Below are positions 1 through 10,509 of a stretch of 64,000 bases of DNA, piece after piece. The translations under genes were made by a program, and so were the position numbers. The stretch comes from Hippophae tibetana (lineage: Eukaryota > Streptophyta > Magnoliopsida > Rosales > Elaeagnaceae). The stretch spans positions 65,562,983 to 65,626,982 of the forward strand of contig CM072802.1 in the NCBI GenBank assembly GCA_037013495.1, read 5' to 3'. Numbering within the stretch: the stretch's first letter is position 1; every line of letters starts with the position of its first letter. Under the pieces are notes generated by a model that was given only the letters and a program-made list of their open reading frames with translations, was not told the origin of the DNA and did not search any database.

Positions 1-85
1 AGTATTCCATCTCTTACTGTAAAGTTTCATAATTTGTTGGACCCGAGAAGTATTCTTAGTCATTTTTTCAAATTTTCGAAAAATA
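1..85 (+). repeat. Partial satellite monomer at left edge
   Basis: This is the last quarter of a monomer cut by the window edge. It carries the conserved taaagtttcataattt and ttttcgaaaa boxes. The variant ttgttggacccgag is the one usually found just before a D1 monomer, and a D1 monomer does follow. Confidence 0.9.
73..82. other. 10-bp palindrome ttttcgaaaa (example)
   Basis: This perfect palindrome sits just before the phasing atg in many monomers. Before A, A' and B it is often ttatcgaaaa, and before G or H ttttttgaaaa-like, so the palindrome is class dependent. It extends to 14 bp (aattttcgaaaatt) near 12,450 and 14,080, where the following base has changed. Confidence 0.6.
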
Positions 86-2690
86 ATGAAAAATAGAAAA
101 TTCGGCCAAAATTATTATTTCTTGTTGGATACAATTCCTTTCATCATCTAAGATTTATTGATCACAAAATATTAAGTTTGGCATGATATAAATACGAAGA
201 TGGCAAGGAATGCTCGTTTTTAGGAGCCACCGTTGCGGGCATTGATGGGCACCTCTAACACCCCGTGGGCAAAACCATGTCAAACGATGGAATTTTAGGG
301 TGATTTTTTTAACACATGTTTAGAATAGTATACCATCTCGTACTGTAAAGTTTCATAATTTGAGGGACCCGGGAAGTATTCTTAGTCATTTTTCAAATTT
401 TCGAAAAATAATGAAAAATAGAAAATTCGGCCAAAATTATTATTTCTTTTGGATGCAATTCCTTTCATCATCTAAGATTTATTGATCACAAAATGTTAGG
501 TTTCGCATGATATAAATACGAAGATGACAAGGAATGCTCGTTTTGAGATGCCACCGTTGCGGGCATTGACGGGCAACTCTAACACCCCGGCGGCAAAACC
601 ATGTGGAACGATGGAATTTTAGGGTAATGTTTTTTACACATGTTTAGAATAGTATTCCATCTCGTACTCTAAAGTTTCATAATTTGATGGACCCGGGAAG
701 TATTCTTAGTCATTTTTTTAAATTTTCGAAAAATAATGAAATATAGAAAATTCGGCCAAAATTATTATTTCTTGTTGGTTGCAATTCCTTTCATCATCTA
801 AGATTTATTGATCAAAAAATATAAAGTTTGGCACGGTATAAATACGAAGATGACAAGGAATGCTCGTTTTGAGGTGCCACCGTTGCGGGGATTGAAGGGC
901 ACCTCTAACACCCCGGTGGCAAAACCATGTCAAACGATGGAATTTTAGGGTGATGTTTTTTACACATATTTAGAATAGTATTGCATCTCCTACTGTAAAG
1001 TTTCATAATTTGATGGACCCGAGAAGTATTCTTAGTCATTTTTTCAAATTATCGAAAAATAATGGAAAATAGAAAATTCGGCCAAAATTATTATTTCTTG
1101 TTGGATGCAATTCCTTTCATCATCCTATATTTATTGATCACAAAATGTAAGCTTTGGCATGATATAAATACGAAGATGACAAGGAATGCTCGTTTTGAGG
1201 TGCCACCGTTGCGGGGATTGAAGGGCACCTCTAACACCCCGGTGGCAAATTCATGTCAAACGATGGAATTTTAGGGTGATGTTTTTTACACATGTTTAGA
1301 ATAGTATTGCATCTCGTACTGTAAAGTTTCATAATTTGATGGACCCGGAAAGTATTCTTAGTCATTTTTTCAAATTATCGAAAAATAATGTAAAATAGAA
1401 AATTCGGCCCAAATTATTATTTCTTGTTGGAAACAATTCCTTTCATCATCTAAGATTTATTGATCACAAAATGTAAGCTTTGGCATGATATAGATACGAA
1501 GATGACAAGGAATGCTCGTTTTGAGGTGCCACAGTTGCGGGCATTGATGTTCACCTCTAACACCCCGGTGTCAAAACCATGTCAAACGATGGAATTTTAG
1601 GGTGATGTTTTTACACATGTTTAGAATAGTATTCCATCTCGTACTGTAAAGTTTCATAATTTGATGGACCCGAGAAGTATCCTTAGTCATTTTTTTAAAT
1701 TTTCGAAAAATAATGAAAAATAGAAAATTCGGCCAAAATTATTATTTCTTGTTGGATGCAATTCCTTTCATCGTCTAAGATTTATTGATCACAAAATATT
1801 AAGTTTGGCATGATATAAATACGAAGATGGCAAGGAATGCTCGTTTTTAGGTGCCACCGTTGCGGGCATTGATGGGCACCTCTAACACCCCGTGGGCAAA
1901 ACCATGTCAAACGATGGAATTTTAGGGTGATTTCTTTAACACATGTTTAGAATAGTATACCATCTCGTACTATAAAGTTTCATAATTTGATGGACACGGG
2001 AAGTATTCTTAGTTATTTTTTCAAATTTTTGAAAAATCATGAAATATAGAAAATTCGGCCAAAATTATTATTTCTTGTTGGATGCAATTCCTTTCATCAT
2101 CCTAGATTTATTGATCACAAAATGTAAGCTTTGGCATGACATAAATACGAAGATGACAAGGAATGCTCGTTTTGAGGTGCCACCGTTGCGGGGATTGAAG
2201 GGCACCTCTAACACCCCGGTGGCAAAACCATGTCAAACGATGGAATTTTAGGGTGATGTTTTTTACACATATTTAGAATAGTATTGCATCTCGTACTGTA
2301 AAGTTTCATAATTTGATGGACCCGAGAAGTATTCTTAGTCATTTTTTCAAATTATCGAAAAATAATGAAAAATAGAAAATTCGGCCAAAATTATTATTTC
2401 TTGTTGGATGCAATTCCTTTCATCATCCTAGATTTATTTATCACAAAATGTAAGGTTTGGAATGATATAAATACGAAGATGACAAGGAATGCTCGTTTTG
2501 AGGTGCCACCGTTGCGGGGATTGAAGGGCACATCTAACACCCCGGTGGCAAAACCATGTCAAACGATGGAATTTTAGGGTGATGTTTTTTACACAAGTTT
2601 AGAATAGTATTCCATCTCGTACTGTAAAGTTTCATAATTTGATGGACCCGGAAAGTATTCTTAGTTATTTTTTTAAATTTTCGAAAAATA
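86..2690 (+). repeat. 8-monomer block 1 (M1-M8): D1-E-F/A-A-C-D-A-B
   Basis: Eight monomers span 2,605 bp. M1-M4 correspond in order to M9-M12 of the next block, including the shortened cttttggatg in E and catcctat in the fourth unit. M5-M8 instead read C-D-A-B, the 4-mer that dominates 9,207-14,420. M3 (736-1,061) begins as class F (gttgcaatt, aaaaaatataaag, cacggt) and ends as class A (gacaagg, ggggattgaagg). The block is therefore a hybrid of the 8-mer and 4-mer families. Confidence 0.8.
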
Positions 2691-5295
2691 ATGAAAAATA
2701 GAAAATTCGGCCAAAATTATTATTTCTTGTTGGATACAATTCCTTTCATCATCTAAGATTTATTGATCACAAAATATTAAGTTTGGCATGATATAAATAC
2801 GAAGATGGCAAGGAATGCTCGTTTTTAGGAGCCACCGTTGCGGGCATTGATGGGCACCTCTAACACCCCGTGGGCAAAACCATGTCAAACGATGGAATTT
2901 TAGGGTGATTTTTTTAACACATGTTTAGAATAGTATACCATCTCGTACTGTAAAGTTTCATAATTTGAGGGACCCGGGAAGTATTCTTAGTCATTTTTCA
3001 AATTTTCGAAAAATAACGAAAAATAGAAAATTCGGCCAAAATTATTATTTCTTTTGGATGCAATTCCTTTCATCATCTAAGATTTATTGATCACAAAATG
3101 TTAGGTTTCGCATGATATAAATACGAAGATGACAAGGAATGCTCGTTTTGAGGTGCCACCGTTGCGGGCATTGACGGGCAACTCTAACACCCCGGCGGCA
3201 AAACCATGTGGAACGATGGAATTTTAGGGTAATGTTTTTTACACATGTTTAGAATAGTATTCCATCTCGTACTCTAAAGTTTCATAATTTGATGGACCCG
3301 GGAAGTATTCTTAGTCATTTTTTTAAATTTTCGAAAAATAATGAAATATAGAAAATTCGGCCAAAATTATTATTTCTTGTTGGTTGCAATTCCTTTCATC
3401 ATCTAAGATTTATTGATAAAAAAATATAAAGTTTGGCACGGTATAAATACGAAGATGAGAAGAAATCCTCGTTTTGAAGTGCCACCGTTGCGTGCATTGA
3501 TAGACACCTCTAACACCACGGTGGCAAAACAATGTCAAACGATGCAATTTTAGGGTGATGTTTTTTACACATGTTTAGAATAGTATTGCATCTCCTACTG
3601 TAAAGTTTCATAATTTGATGGACCCGAGAAGTATTCTTAGTCATTTTTTCAAATTATCGAAAAATAATGGAAAATAGAAAATTCGGCCAAAATTATTATT
3701 TCTTGTTGGATGCAATTCCTTTCATCATCCTATATTTATTGATCACAAAATGTAAGCTTTGGCATGATATAAATACGAAGATGACAAGGAATGCTCATTT
3801 TGAGGTGCCACAGTTGCGTGGATTGAAGGGCACCTCTAACACCCCGGTGGCAAAACCATCTCAAACGATGGAATTTTAGGGTGATGTTTTTTACACATAT
3901 TTAGAATAGTATTGCATCTCGTACTGTAAAGTTTCATAATTTGATGGACCTGAGAAGTATTCTTAGTCATTTTTTCAAATTATCGAAAAATAATGAAAAA
4001 TAGAAAATTCGGCCAAAATTATTATTTCTTGTTGGATGCAATTCCTTTCATCATCCTAGATTTATTTATCACAAAATGTAAGGTTTGGAATGATATAAAT
4101 ACGAAGATGACAAGGAATGCTCGTTTTGAGGTGCCACCGTTGCGGGGATTGTAGGGCACATCTAACACCCCGGTGGCAAAACCATGTCAAACGATGGAAT
4201 TTTAGGGTGATGTTTTTTACACATGTTTAGAATAGTATTCCATCTCGTACTATAAAGTTTCATAATTTGATGGACCGGGGAAGTATTCTTAGTCATTTTT
4301 TCAAATTTTCGAAAAATAATGAAATATAGAAAATTCGGCCAAAATTATTATTTCTTGTTGGATGCAATTCCTTTCATCATCCTAGATTTATTGATCACAA
4401 AATGTAAGCTTTGGCATGATATAAATACGAAGATGACAAGGAATGCTCGTTTTGAGGTGCCACCGTTGCGGGGATTGAAGGGCACCTCTAACACCCCGGT
4501 GGCAAAACCATGTCAAACGATAGAATTTTAGGGTGATGTTTTTTACACATATTTAGAATAGTATTGCATCTCGTACTGTAAAGTTTCATAATTTGATGGA
4601 CCCGAGAAGTATTCTTAGTTATTTTTTCAAATTATCGAAAAATAATGAAAAAGAGAAAATTCGGCCAAAATTATTATTTCTTGTTGGATGCAATTCCTTT
4701 CATCATCCTAGATTTATTTATCACAAAATGTAAGGTTTGGAATGATATAAATACGAAGATGACAAGGAATGCTCGTTTTGAGGTGCCACCGTTGCGGGGA
4801 TTGAAGGGCACATCTAACACCCCGGTGGCAAAACCATGTCAAACGATGGAATTTTAGGGTGATGTTTTTTACACATGTTTAGAATAGTATTGCATCTCGT
4901 ACTGTAAAGTTTCATAATTTGATGGACCCGGAAAGTATTCTTAGTCATTTTTTCAAATTATCGAAAAATAATGTAAAATAGAAAATTCGGCCCAAATTAT
5001 TATTTCTTGTTGGATACAATTCCTTTCATCATCTAAGATTTATTGATCACAAAATGTAAGCTTTGGCATGATATAGATACGAAGATGACAAGGAATGCTC
5101 GTTTTGAGGTGCCACAGTTGCGGGCATTGATGTTCACCTCTAACACCCCGGTGTCAAAACCATGTCAAACGATGGAATTTTAGGGTGATGTTTTTACACA
5201 TGTTTAGAATAGTATTCCATCTCGTACTGTAAAGTTTCATAATTTGATGGACCCGAGAAGTATCCTTAGTTATTTTTTTAAATTTTCGAAAAATA
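2691..5295 (+). repeat. 8-monomer block 2 (M9-M16): D1-E-F-A'-B-A-B-C
   Basis: The monomer order repeats almost exactly in the following 2,605 bp, so this is a clear higher-order repeat unit. M10 has acg in place of the phasing atg. M11 is a complete F monomer, unlike its counterpart M3. M12 is A' (ctcattttgagg, cacagttgcgtgg, ccatctcaaac). M16 is class C with atgtaaaatag, gatacaatt and gatgttcacc. Confidence 0.85.
3667..3992 (+). repeat. Reference monomer, class A'
   Basis: An A relative starting atggaaaatag, with ctcattttgagg, cacagttgcgtgg and ccatctcaaac. It follows an F monomer or F-bodied chimera at most positions seen: 3,667, 6,272, 26,158, 27,787, 31,699 and 33,328. The copies at 27,787 and 33,328 have ccagagttg instead of ccacagttg. 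Confidence 0.82.
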
Positions 5296-7900
5296 ATGAA
5301 AAATAGAAAATTCGGCCAAAATTATTATTTCTTGTTGGATGCAATTCCTTTCATCGTCTAAGATTTATTGATCACAAAATATTAAGTTTGGCATGATATA
5401 AATACGAAGATGGCAAGGAATGCTCGTTTTTAGGAGCCACCGTTGCGGGCATTGATGGGCACCTCTAACACCCCGTGGGCAAAACCATGTCAAACAATGG
5501 AATTTTAGGGTGATTTTTTTAACACATGTTTAGAATAGTATACCATCTCGTACTGTAAAGTTTCATAATTTGAGGGACCCGGGAAGTATTCTTAGTCATT
5601 TTTCAAATTTTCGAAAAATAATGAAAAATAGAAAATTCGGCCAAAATTATTATTTCTTTTGGATGCAATTCCTTTCATCATCTAAGATTTATTGATCACA
5701 AAATGTAAGGTTTCGCATGATATAAATACGAAGATGACAAGGAATGCTCGTTTTGAGGTGCCACCGTTGCGGGCATTGACGGGCAACTCTAACACCCCGG
5801 CGGCAAAACCATGTGGAACGATGGAATTTTAGGGTAATGTTTTTTACACATGTTTAGAATAGTATTCCATCGCGTACTCTAAAGTTTCATAATTTGATGG
5901 ACCCGGGAAGTATTCTTAGTCATTTTTTTAAATTTTCGAAAAATAATGAAATATAGAAAATTCGGCCAAAATTATTATTTCTTGTTGGTTGCAATTCCTT
6001 TCATCATCTAAGATTTATTGATCAAAAAATATAAAGTTTGGCACGGTATAAATACGAAGATGAGAAGAAATCCTCGTTTTGAAGTGCCACCGTTGCGTGC
6101 ATTGATAGACACCTCTAACACCACGGTGGCAAAACAATGTCAAACGATGCAATTTTAGGGTGATGTTTTTTACACATGTTTAGAATAGTATTGCATCTCC
6201 TACTGTAAAGTTTCATAATTTGATGGACCCGAGAAGTATTCTTAGTCATTTTTTCAAATTATCGAAAAATAATGGAAAATAGAAAATTCGGCCAAAATTA
6301 TTATTTCTTGTTGGATGCAATTCCTTTCATCATCCTATATTTATTGATCACAAAATGTAAGCTTTGGCATGATATAAATACGAAGATGACAAGGAATGCT
6401 CATTTTGAGGTGCCACAGTTGCGTGGATTGAAGGGCACCTCTAACACCCCGGTAGCAAAACCATCTCAAACGATGGAATTTTAGGGTGATGTTTTTTACA
6501 CATATTTAGAATAGTATTGCATCTCGTACTGTAAAGTTTCATAATTTGATGGACCTGAGAAGTATTCTTAGTCATTTTTTCAAATTATCGAAAAATAATG
6601 AAAAATAGAAAATTCGGCCAAAATTATTATTTCTTGTTGGATGCACTTCCTTTCATCATCCTAGATTTATTTATCACAAAATGTAAGGTTTGGAATGATA
6701 TAAATACGAAGATGACAAGGAATGCTCGTTTTGAGGTGCCACCGTTGCGGGGATTGAACGGCACATCTAACACCCCGGTGGCAAAACCATGTCAAACGAT
6801 GGAATTTTAGGGTGATGTTTTTTACACATGTTTAGAATAGTATTCCATCTCGTACTATAAAGTTTCATAATTTGATGGACCGGGGAAGTATTCTTAGTCA
6901 TTTTTTCAAATTTTCGAAAAATAATGAAATATAGAAAATTCGGCCAAAATTATTATTTCTTGTTGGATGCAATTCCTTTCATCATCCTAGATTTATTGAT
7001 CACAAAATGTAAGCTTTGGCATGATATAAATACGAAGATGACAAGGAATGCTCGTTTTGAGGTGCCACCGTTGCGGGGATTGAAGGGCACCTCTAACACC
7101 CCGATGGCAAAACCATGTCAAACGATGGAATTTTAGGGTGATGTTTTTTACACATATTTAGAATAGTATTGCATCTCGTACTGTAAAGTTTCATAATTTG
7201 ATGGACCCGAGAAGTATTCTTACTTATTTTTTCAAATTATCGAAAAATAATGAAAAATAGAAAATTCGGCCAAAATTATTATTTCTTGTTGGATGCAATT
7301 CCTTTCATCGTCTAAGATTTATTGATCACAAAATGTAAGGTTTGGAATGATATAAATACGAAGATGACAAGGAATGCTCGTTTTGAGGTGCCACCGTTGC
7401 GGGGATTGAAGGGCACATCTAACACCCCGGTGGCAAAACCATGTCAAACGATGGAATTTTAGGGTGATGTTTTTTACACATGTTTAGAATAGTATTGCAT
7501 CTCGTACTGTAAAGTTTCATAATTTGATGGACCCGGAAAGTATTCTTAGTCATTTTTTCAAATTATCGAAAAATAATGTAAAATAGAAAATTCGGCCCAA
7601 ATTATTATTTCTTGTTGGATACAATTCCTTTCATCATCTAAGATTTATTGATCACAAAATGTAAGCTTTGGCATGATATAGATACGAAGATGACAAGGAA
7701 TGCTCGTTTTGAGGTGCCACAGTTGCGGGCATTGATGTTCACCTCTAACACCCCGGTGTCAAAACCATGTCAAACGATGGAATTTTAGGGTGATGTTTTT
7801 ACACATGTTTAGAATAGTATTCCATCTCGTACTGTAAAGTTTCATAATTTGATGGACCCGAGAAGTATTCTTAGTCATTTTTTCAAATTATCGAAAAATA
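5296..7900 (+). repeat. 8-monomer block 3 (M17-M24): D-E-F-A'-B-A-B-C
   Basis: This is the second clear copy of the D-E-F-A'-B-A-B-C unit, shifted 2,605 bp from block 2. Differences seen by eye include M17 carrying gatgcaatt with cgtctaag where M9 has gatacaatt with catctaag, and M23 (7,250) carrying cgtctaag inside an otherwise class-B body. That change places a taa in the frame that is open in ordinary B monomers. Confidence 0.85.
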
Positions 7901-9206
7901 CTGAAAAATAGAAAACAATTCGGCCAAAATTATTATTTCTTGTTGGATGGAATTCCTTTCATCATCCTAGATTTATTGATCACAAAATGTAAGGTTTGGC
8001 ATGATATAAATATGAAGATGACAAGGAATGCTCATTTTGAGGTGCCACCGTTGCGGGGATTGAAGGGCACCTCTAACACCCCGGTGGCAAAACCATGTCA
8101 AACGATGGAAGTTTAGGGTGATGTTTTTTACACATATTTAGAATAGTATTGCATCTCGTACTGTAAAGTTTCATAATTTGATGGACCCGAGAAGTATTCT
8201 TAGTCATTTTTTCAAATTATCGAAAAATAATGAAAAATAGAAAATTCGGCCAAAATTATTATTTCTTGTTGGATACAATTCCTTTCATCATCTAAGATTT
8301 ATTGATCACAAAATGTAAGCTTTGGCATGATATAGATACGAAGATGACAAGGAATGCTCGTTTTGAGGTGCCACAGTTGCGGGCATTGATGTTCACCTCT
8401 AACACCCCGGTGTCAAAACCATGTCAAACGATGGAATTTTAGGGTGATGTTTTTACACATGTTTAGAATAGTATTCCATCTCGTACTGTAAAGTTTCATA
8501 ATTTGATGGACCCGAGAAGTATCCTTAGTCATTTTTTTAAATTTTCGAAAAATAATGAAAAACAGAAAATTCGGCCAAAATTATTATTTCTTGTTGGATG
8601 CAATTCCTTTCATCGTCTAAGATTTATTGATCACAAAATATTAAGTTTGGCATGACATAAATACGAAGATGGCAAGGAATGCTCGTTTTTAGGTGCCACC
8701 GTTGCGGGCATTGATGGGCACCTCTAACACCCCGTGGGCAAAACCATGTCAAACGATGGAATTTTAGGGTGATGTTTTTTACACATATTTAGAATAGTAT
8801 TGCATCTCGTACTGTAAAGTTTCATAATTTGATGGACCCGAGAAGTATTCTTAGTCATTTTTTCAAATTATCGAAAAATAATGAAAAATAGAAAATTCGG
8901 CCAAAATTATTATTTCTTGTTGGATGCAATTCCTTTCATCATCCTAGATTTATTTATCACAAAATGTAAGGTTTGGAATGATATAAATACGAAGATGACA
9001 AGGAATGCTCGTTTTGAGGTGCCACCGTTGCGGGGATTGAAGGGCACATCTAACACCCCGGTGGCAAAACCATGTCAAACGATGGAATTTTAGGGTGATG
9101 TTTTTTACACAAGTTTAGAATAGTATTCCATCTTGTACTGTAAAGTTTCATAATTTGATGGACCCGGAAAGTATTCTTAGTTATTTTTTTAAATTTTTGA
9201 AAAATA
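7901..9206 (+). repeat. Irregular link (M25-M28): A''-C-D-B
   Basis: Four monomers join the 8-mer region to the 4-mer region. M25 (7,901-8,229) is an A-like variant with ctg instead of the phasing atg, gatggaatt, and a 3-bp insertion giving gaaaacaattcgg; it is about 329 bp long. M26 is C-like but starts atgaaaaatag. M27 is D with aaacag. M28 is B, preceded by a D tail that has lost the usual gtgatttc ending, which marks a likely exchange point. Confidence 0.75.
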
Positions 9207-9531
9207 ATGTAAAATAGAAAATTCGGCCCAAATTATTATTTCTTGTTGGATACAATTCCTTTCATCATCTAAGATTTATTGATCACAAAATGTAAGGTTT
9301 GGAATGATATAGATACGAAGATGACAAGGAATGCTCGTTTTGAGTTGCCACCGTTGCGGGCATTGATGTTCACCTCTAACACCCCGGTGTCAAAACCATG
9401 TCAAACGATGGAATTTTAGGGTGATGTTTTTACACATGTTTAGAATAGTATTCCATCTCGTACTGTAAAGTTTCATAATTTGATGGACCCGAGAAGTATC
9501 CTTAGTCATTTTTTTAAATTTTCGAAAAATA
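9207..9531 (+). repeat. Reference monomer, class C
   Basis: Class C is 325 bp, with atgtaaaatag, cggcccaaatt, gatacaatt, catctaag, gatatagat, gagttgcc, gatgttcacc, ggtgtc and a short gatgtttttacac tail. An older-looking form with gctttggcatgatatagat and cacagttg occurs in the first 8.6 kb (1,388, 4,971, 7,576, 8,230) and at 17,354. Confidence 0.8.
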
Positions 9532-9857
9532 ATGAAAAATAGAAAATTCGGCCAAAATTATTATTTCTTGTTGGATGCAATTCCTTTCATCGTCTAAGAT
9601 TTATTGATCACAAAATATTAAGTTTGGCATGATATAAATACGAAGATGGCAAGGAATGCTCGTTTTTAGGTGCCACCGTTGCGGGCATTGATGGGCACCT
9701 CTAACACCCCGTGGGCAAAACCATGTCAAACGATGGAATTTTAGGGTGATTTCTTTAACACATGTTTAGAATAGTATACCATCTCGTACTAGAAAGTTTC
9801 ATAATTTGATGGACACGGGAAGTATTCTTAGTTATTTTTTCAAATTTTTGAAAAATC
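9532..9857 (+). repeat. Reference monomer, class D
   Basis: Class D has cgtctaag, atattaagtttggcatg, gatggcaagg, gtttttaggtgcc or gtttttaggagcc, gatgggcacc, ccccgtgggc and a gatttctttaac or gattttttttaac-like tail. After a D the next lead commonly reads tataccat, tactagaaag, gacacggg and aaatcatg. Confidence 0.82.
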
Positions 9858-9867
9858 ATGAAAAATA

Positions 9868-9891
9868 GAAAATTCGGCCAAAATTATTATT
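9868..9891 (+). other. Conserved monomer box (example), gaaaattcgg then ccaaaattat
   Basis: This stretch is one of the least variable in the array. Deviations were few and mostly class specific: cggcccaaatt in C, cgcccaaaatt before some I bodies, aaattaggcc in M189 and M196, ccgcc and ccacc in M77 and M94, and cggcaaatatc in M132. Such conserved boxes in satellites can be protein-binding sites or chance conservation; the sequence does not decide. Confidence 0.5.
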
Positions 9892-9992
9892 TCTTGTTGG
9901 ATGCAATTCCTTTCATCATCCTAGATTTATTGATCACAAAATGTAAGCTTTGGCATGATATAAATACGAAGATGACAAGGAATGCTCGTTTT

Positions 9993-10043
9993 GAGGTGCC
10001 ACCGTTGCGGGGATTGAAGGGCACCTCTAACACCCCGGTGGCA
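9993..10043 (+). other. GC-rich island with two overlapping inverted repeats (class A example)
   Basis: Arms gaggtgcc (9,993-10,000) and ggcacctc (10,020-10,027) are perfectly complementary over 8 bp with a 19-base loop. A second pair, tgccaccg (9,997-10,004) and cggtggca (10,036-10,043), is also perfect over 8 bp. The two share bases and exclude each other as hairpins. Equivalent segments occur in every monomer, but classes B, C, D, E and F break one or both pairs. Any role in DNA structure or protein binding is inference. Confidence 0.7.
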
Positions 10044-10183
10044 AAACCATGTCAAACGATGGAATTTTAGGGTGATGTTTTTTACACATATTTAGAATAG
10101 TATTGCATCTCGTACTGTAAAGTTTCATAATTTGATGGACCCGAGAAGTATTCTTAGTCATTTTTTCAAATTATCGAAAAATA

Positions 10184-10509
10184 ATGAAAAATAGAAAATT
10201 CGGCCAAAATTATTATTTCTTGTTGGATGCAATTCCTTTCATCATCCTAGATTTATTTATCACAAAATGTAAGGTTTGGAATGATATAAATACGAAGATG
10301 ACAAAGAATGCTCGTTTTGAGGTGCCACCGTTGCGGGGATTGAAGGGCACATCTAACACCCCGGTGGCAAAACCATGTCAAACGATGGAATTTTAGGGTG
10401 ATGTTTTTTACACAAGTTTAGAATAGTATTCCATCTTGTACTGTAAAGTTTCATAATTTGATGGACCCGGAAAGTATTCTTAGTTATTTTTTTAAATTTT
10501 TGAAAAATA
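10184..10509 (+). repeat. Reference monomer, class B
   Basis: Class B has catcctag followed by tttatcac (not ttgatcac), gtaaggtttggaatgatat with aaat after it, ggggattgaagg, gcacatct and ggtggcaaaacc. The change of cacctc to cacatc breaks one arm of the GC-rich dyad. B usually follows A or A'. Confidence 0.83.

Larger units (their letters stand above)
9858..10183 (+). repeat. Reference monomer, class A
   Basis: Diagnostic bases are catcctag, ttgatcacaaaatgtaagc with cttggcatg-like continuation (ctttggcatgatataaa), ggggattgaagg, gcacctct, ggtggcaaaacc and a tacacatattt tail. It contains an aagctt (HindIII) site. Hand-counted GC is about 35%. The hairpin arms gaggtgcc and ggcacctc are both intact. 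A variant of A with a 3-bp insertion (aaaacaattcgg) occurs at 20,289, 36,263, 45,719 and 51,261. Confidence 0.85.

Noticed and set aside
9858..10070. Recurrent open frame of 70-71 codons, intact in about 53 monomers (example position), sometimes extended to 87 codons
   Set aside because: 326 is not divisible by three, so frames do not join across units. The frame is closed in most classes by taa in catctaag and is open mainly where catcctag or catcaaag occurs. Variation is not concentrated at third codon positions, and no promoter or gene context was seen. It is a by-product of the satellite sequence.
9858..10183. CENP-B box in the monomer
   Set aside because: The pattern nTTCGnnnnAnnCGGGn was looked for around the cgaaaa and cccgggaag segments on both strands; spacing and key bases do not fit.
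9858..10183. Internal duplication of two ~163-bp halves within the monomer
   Set aside because: The two halves were compared by eye and share only short, low-complexity words; no convincing half-unit period was seen.
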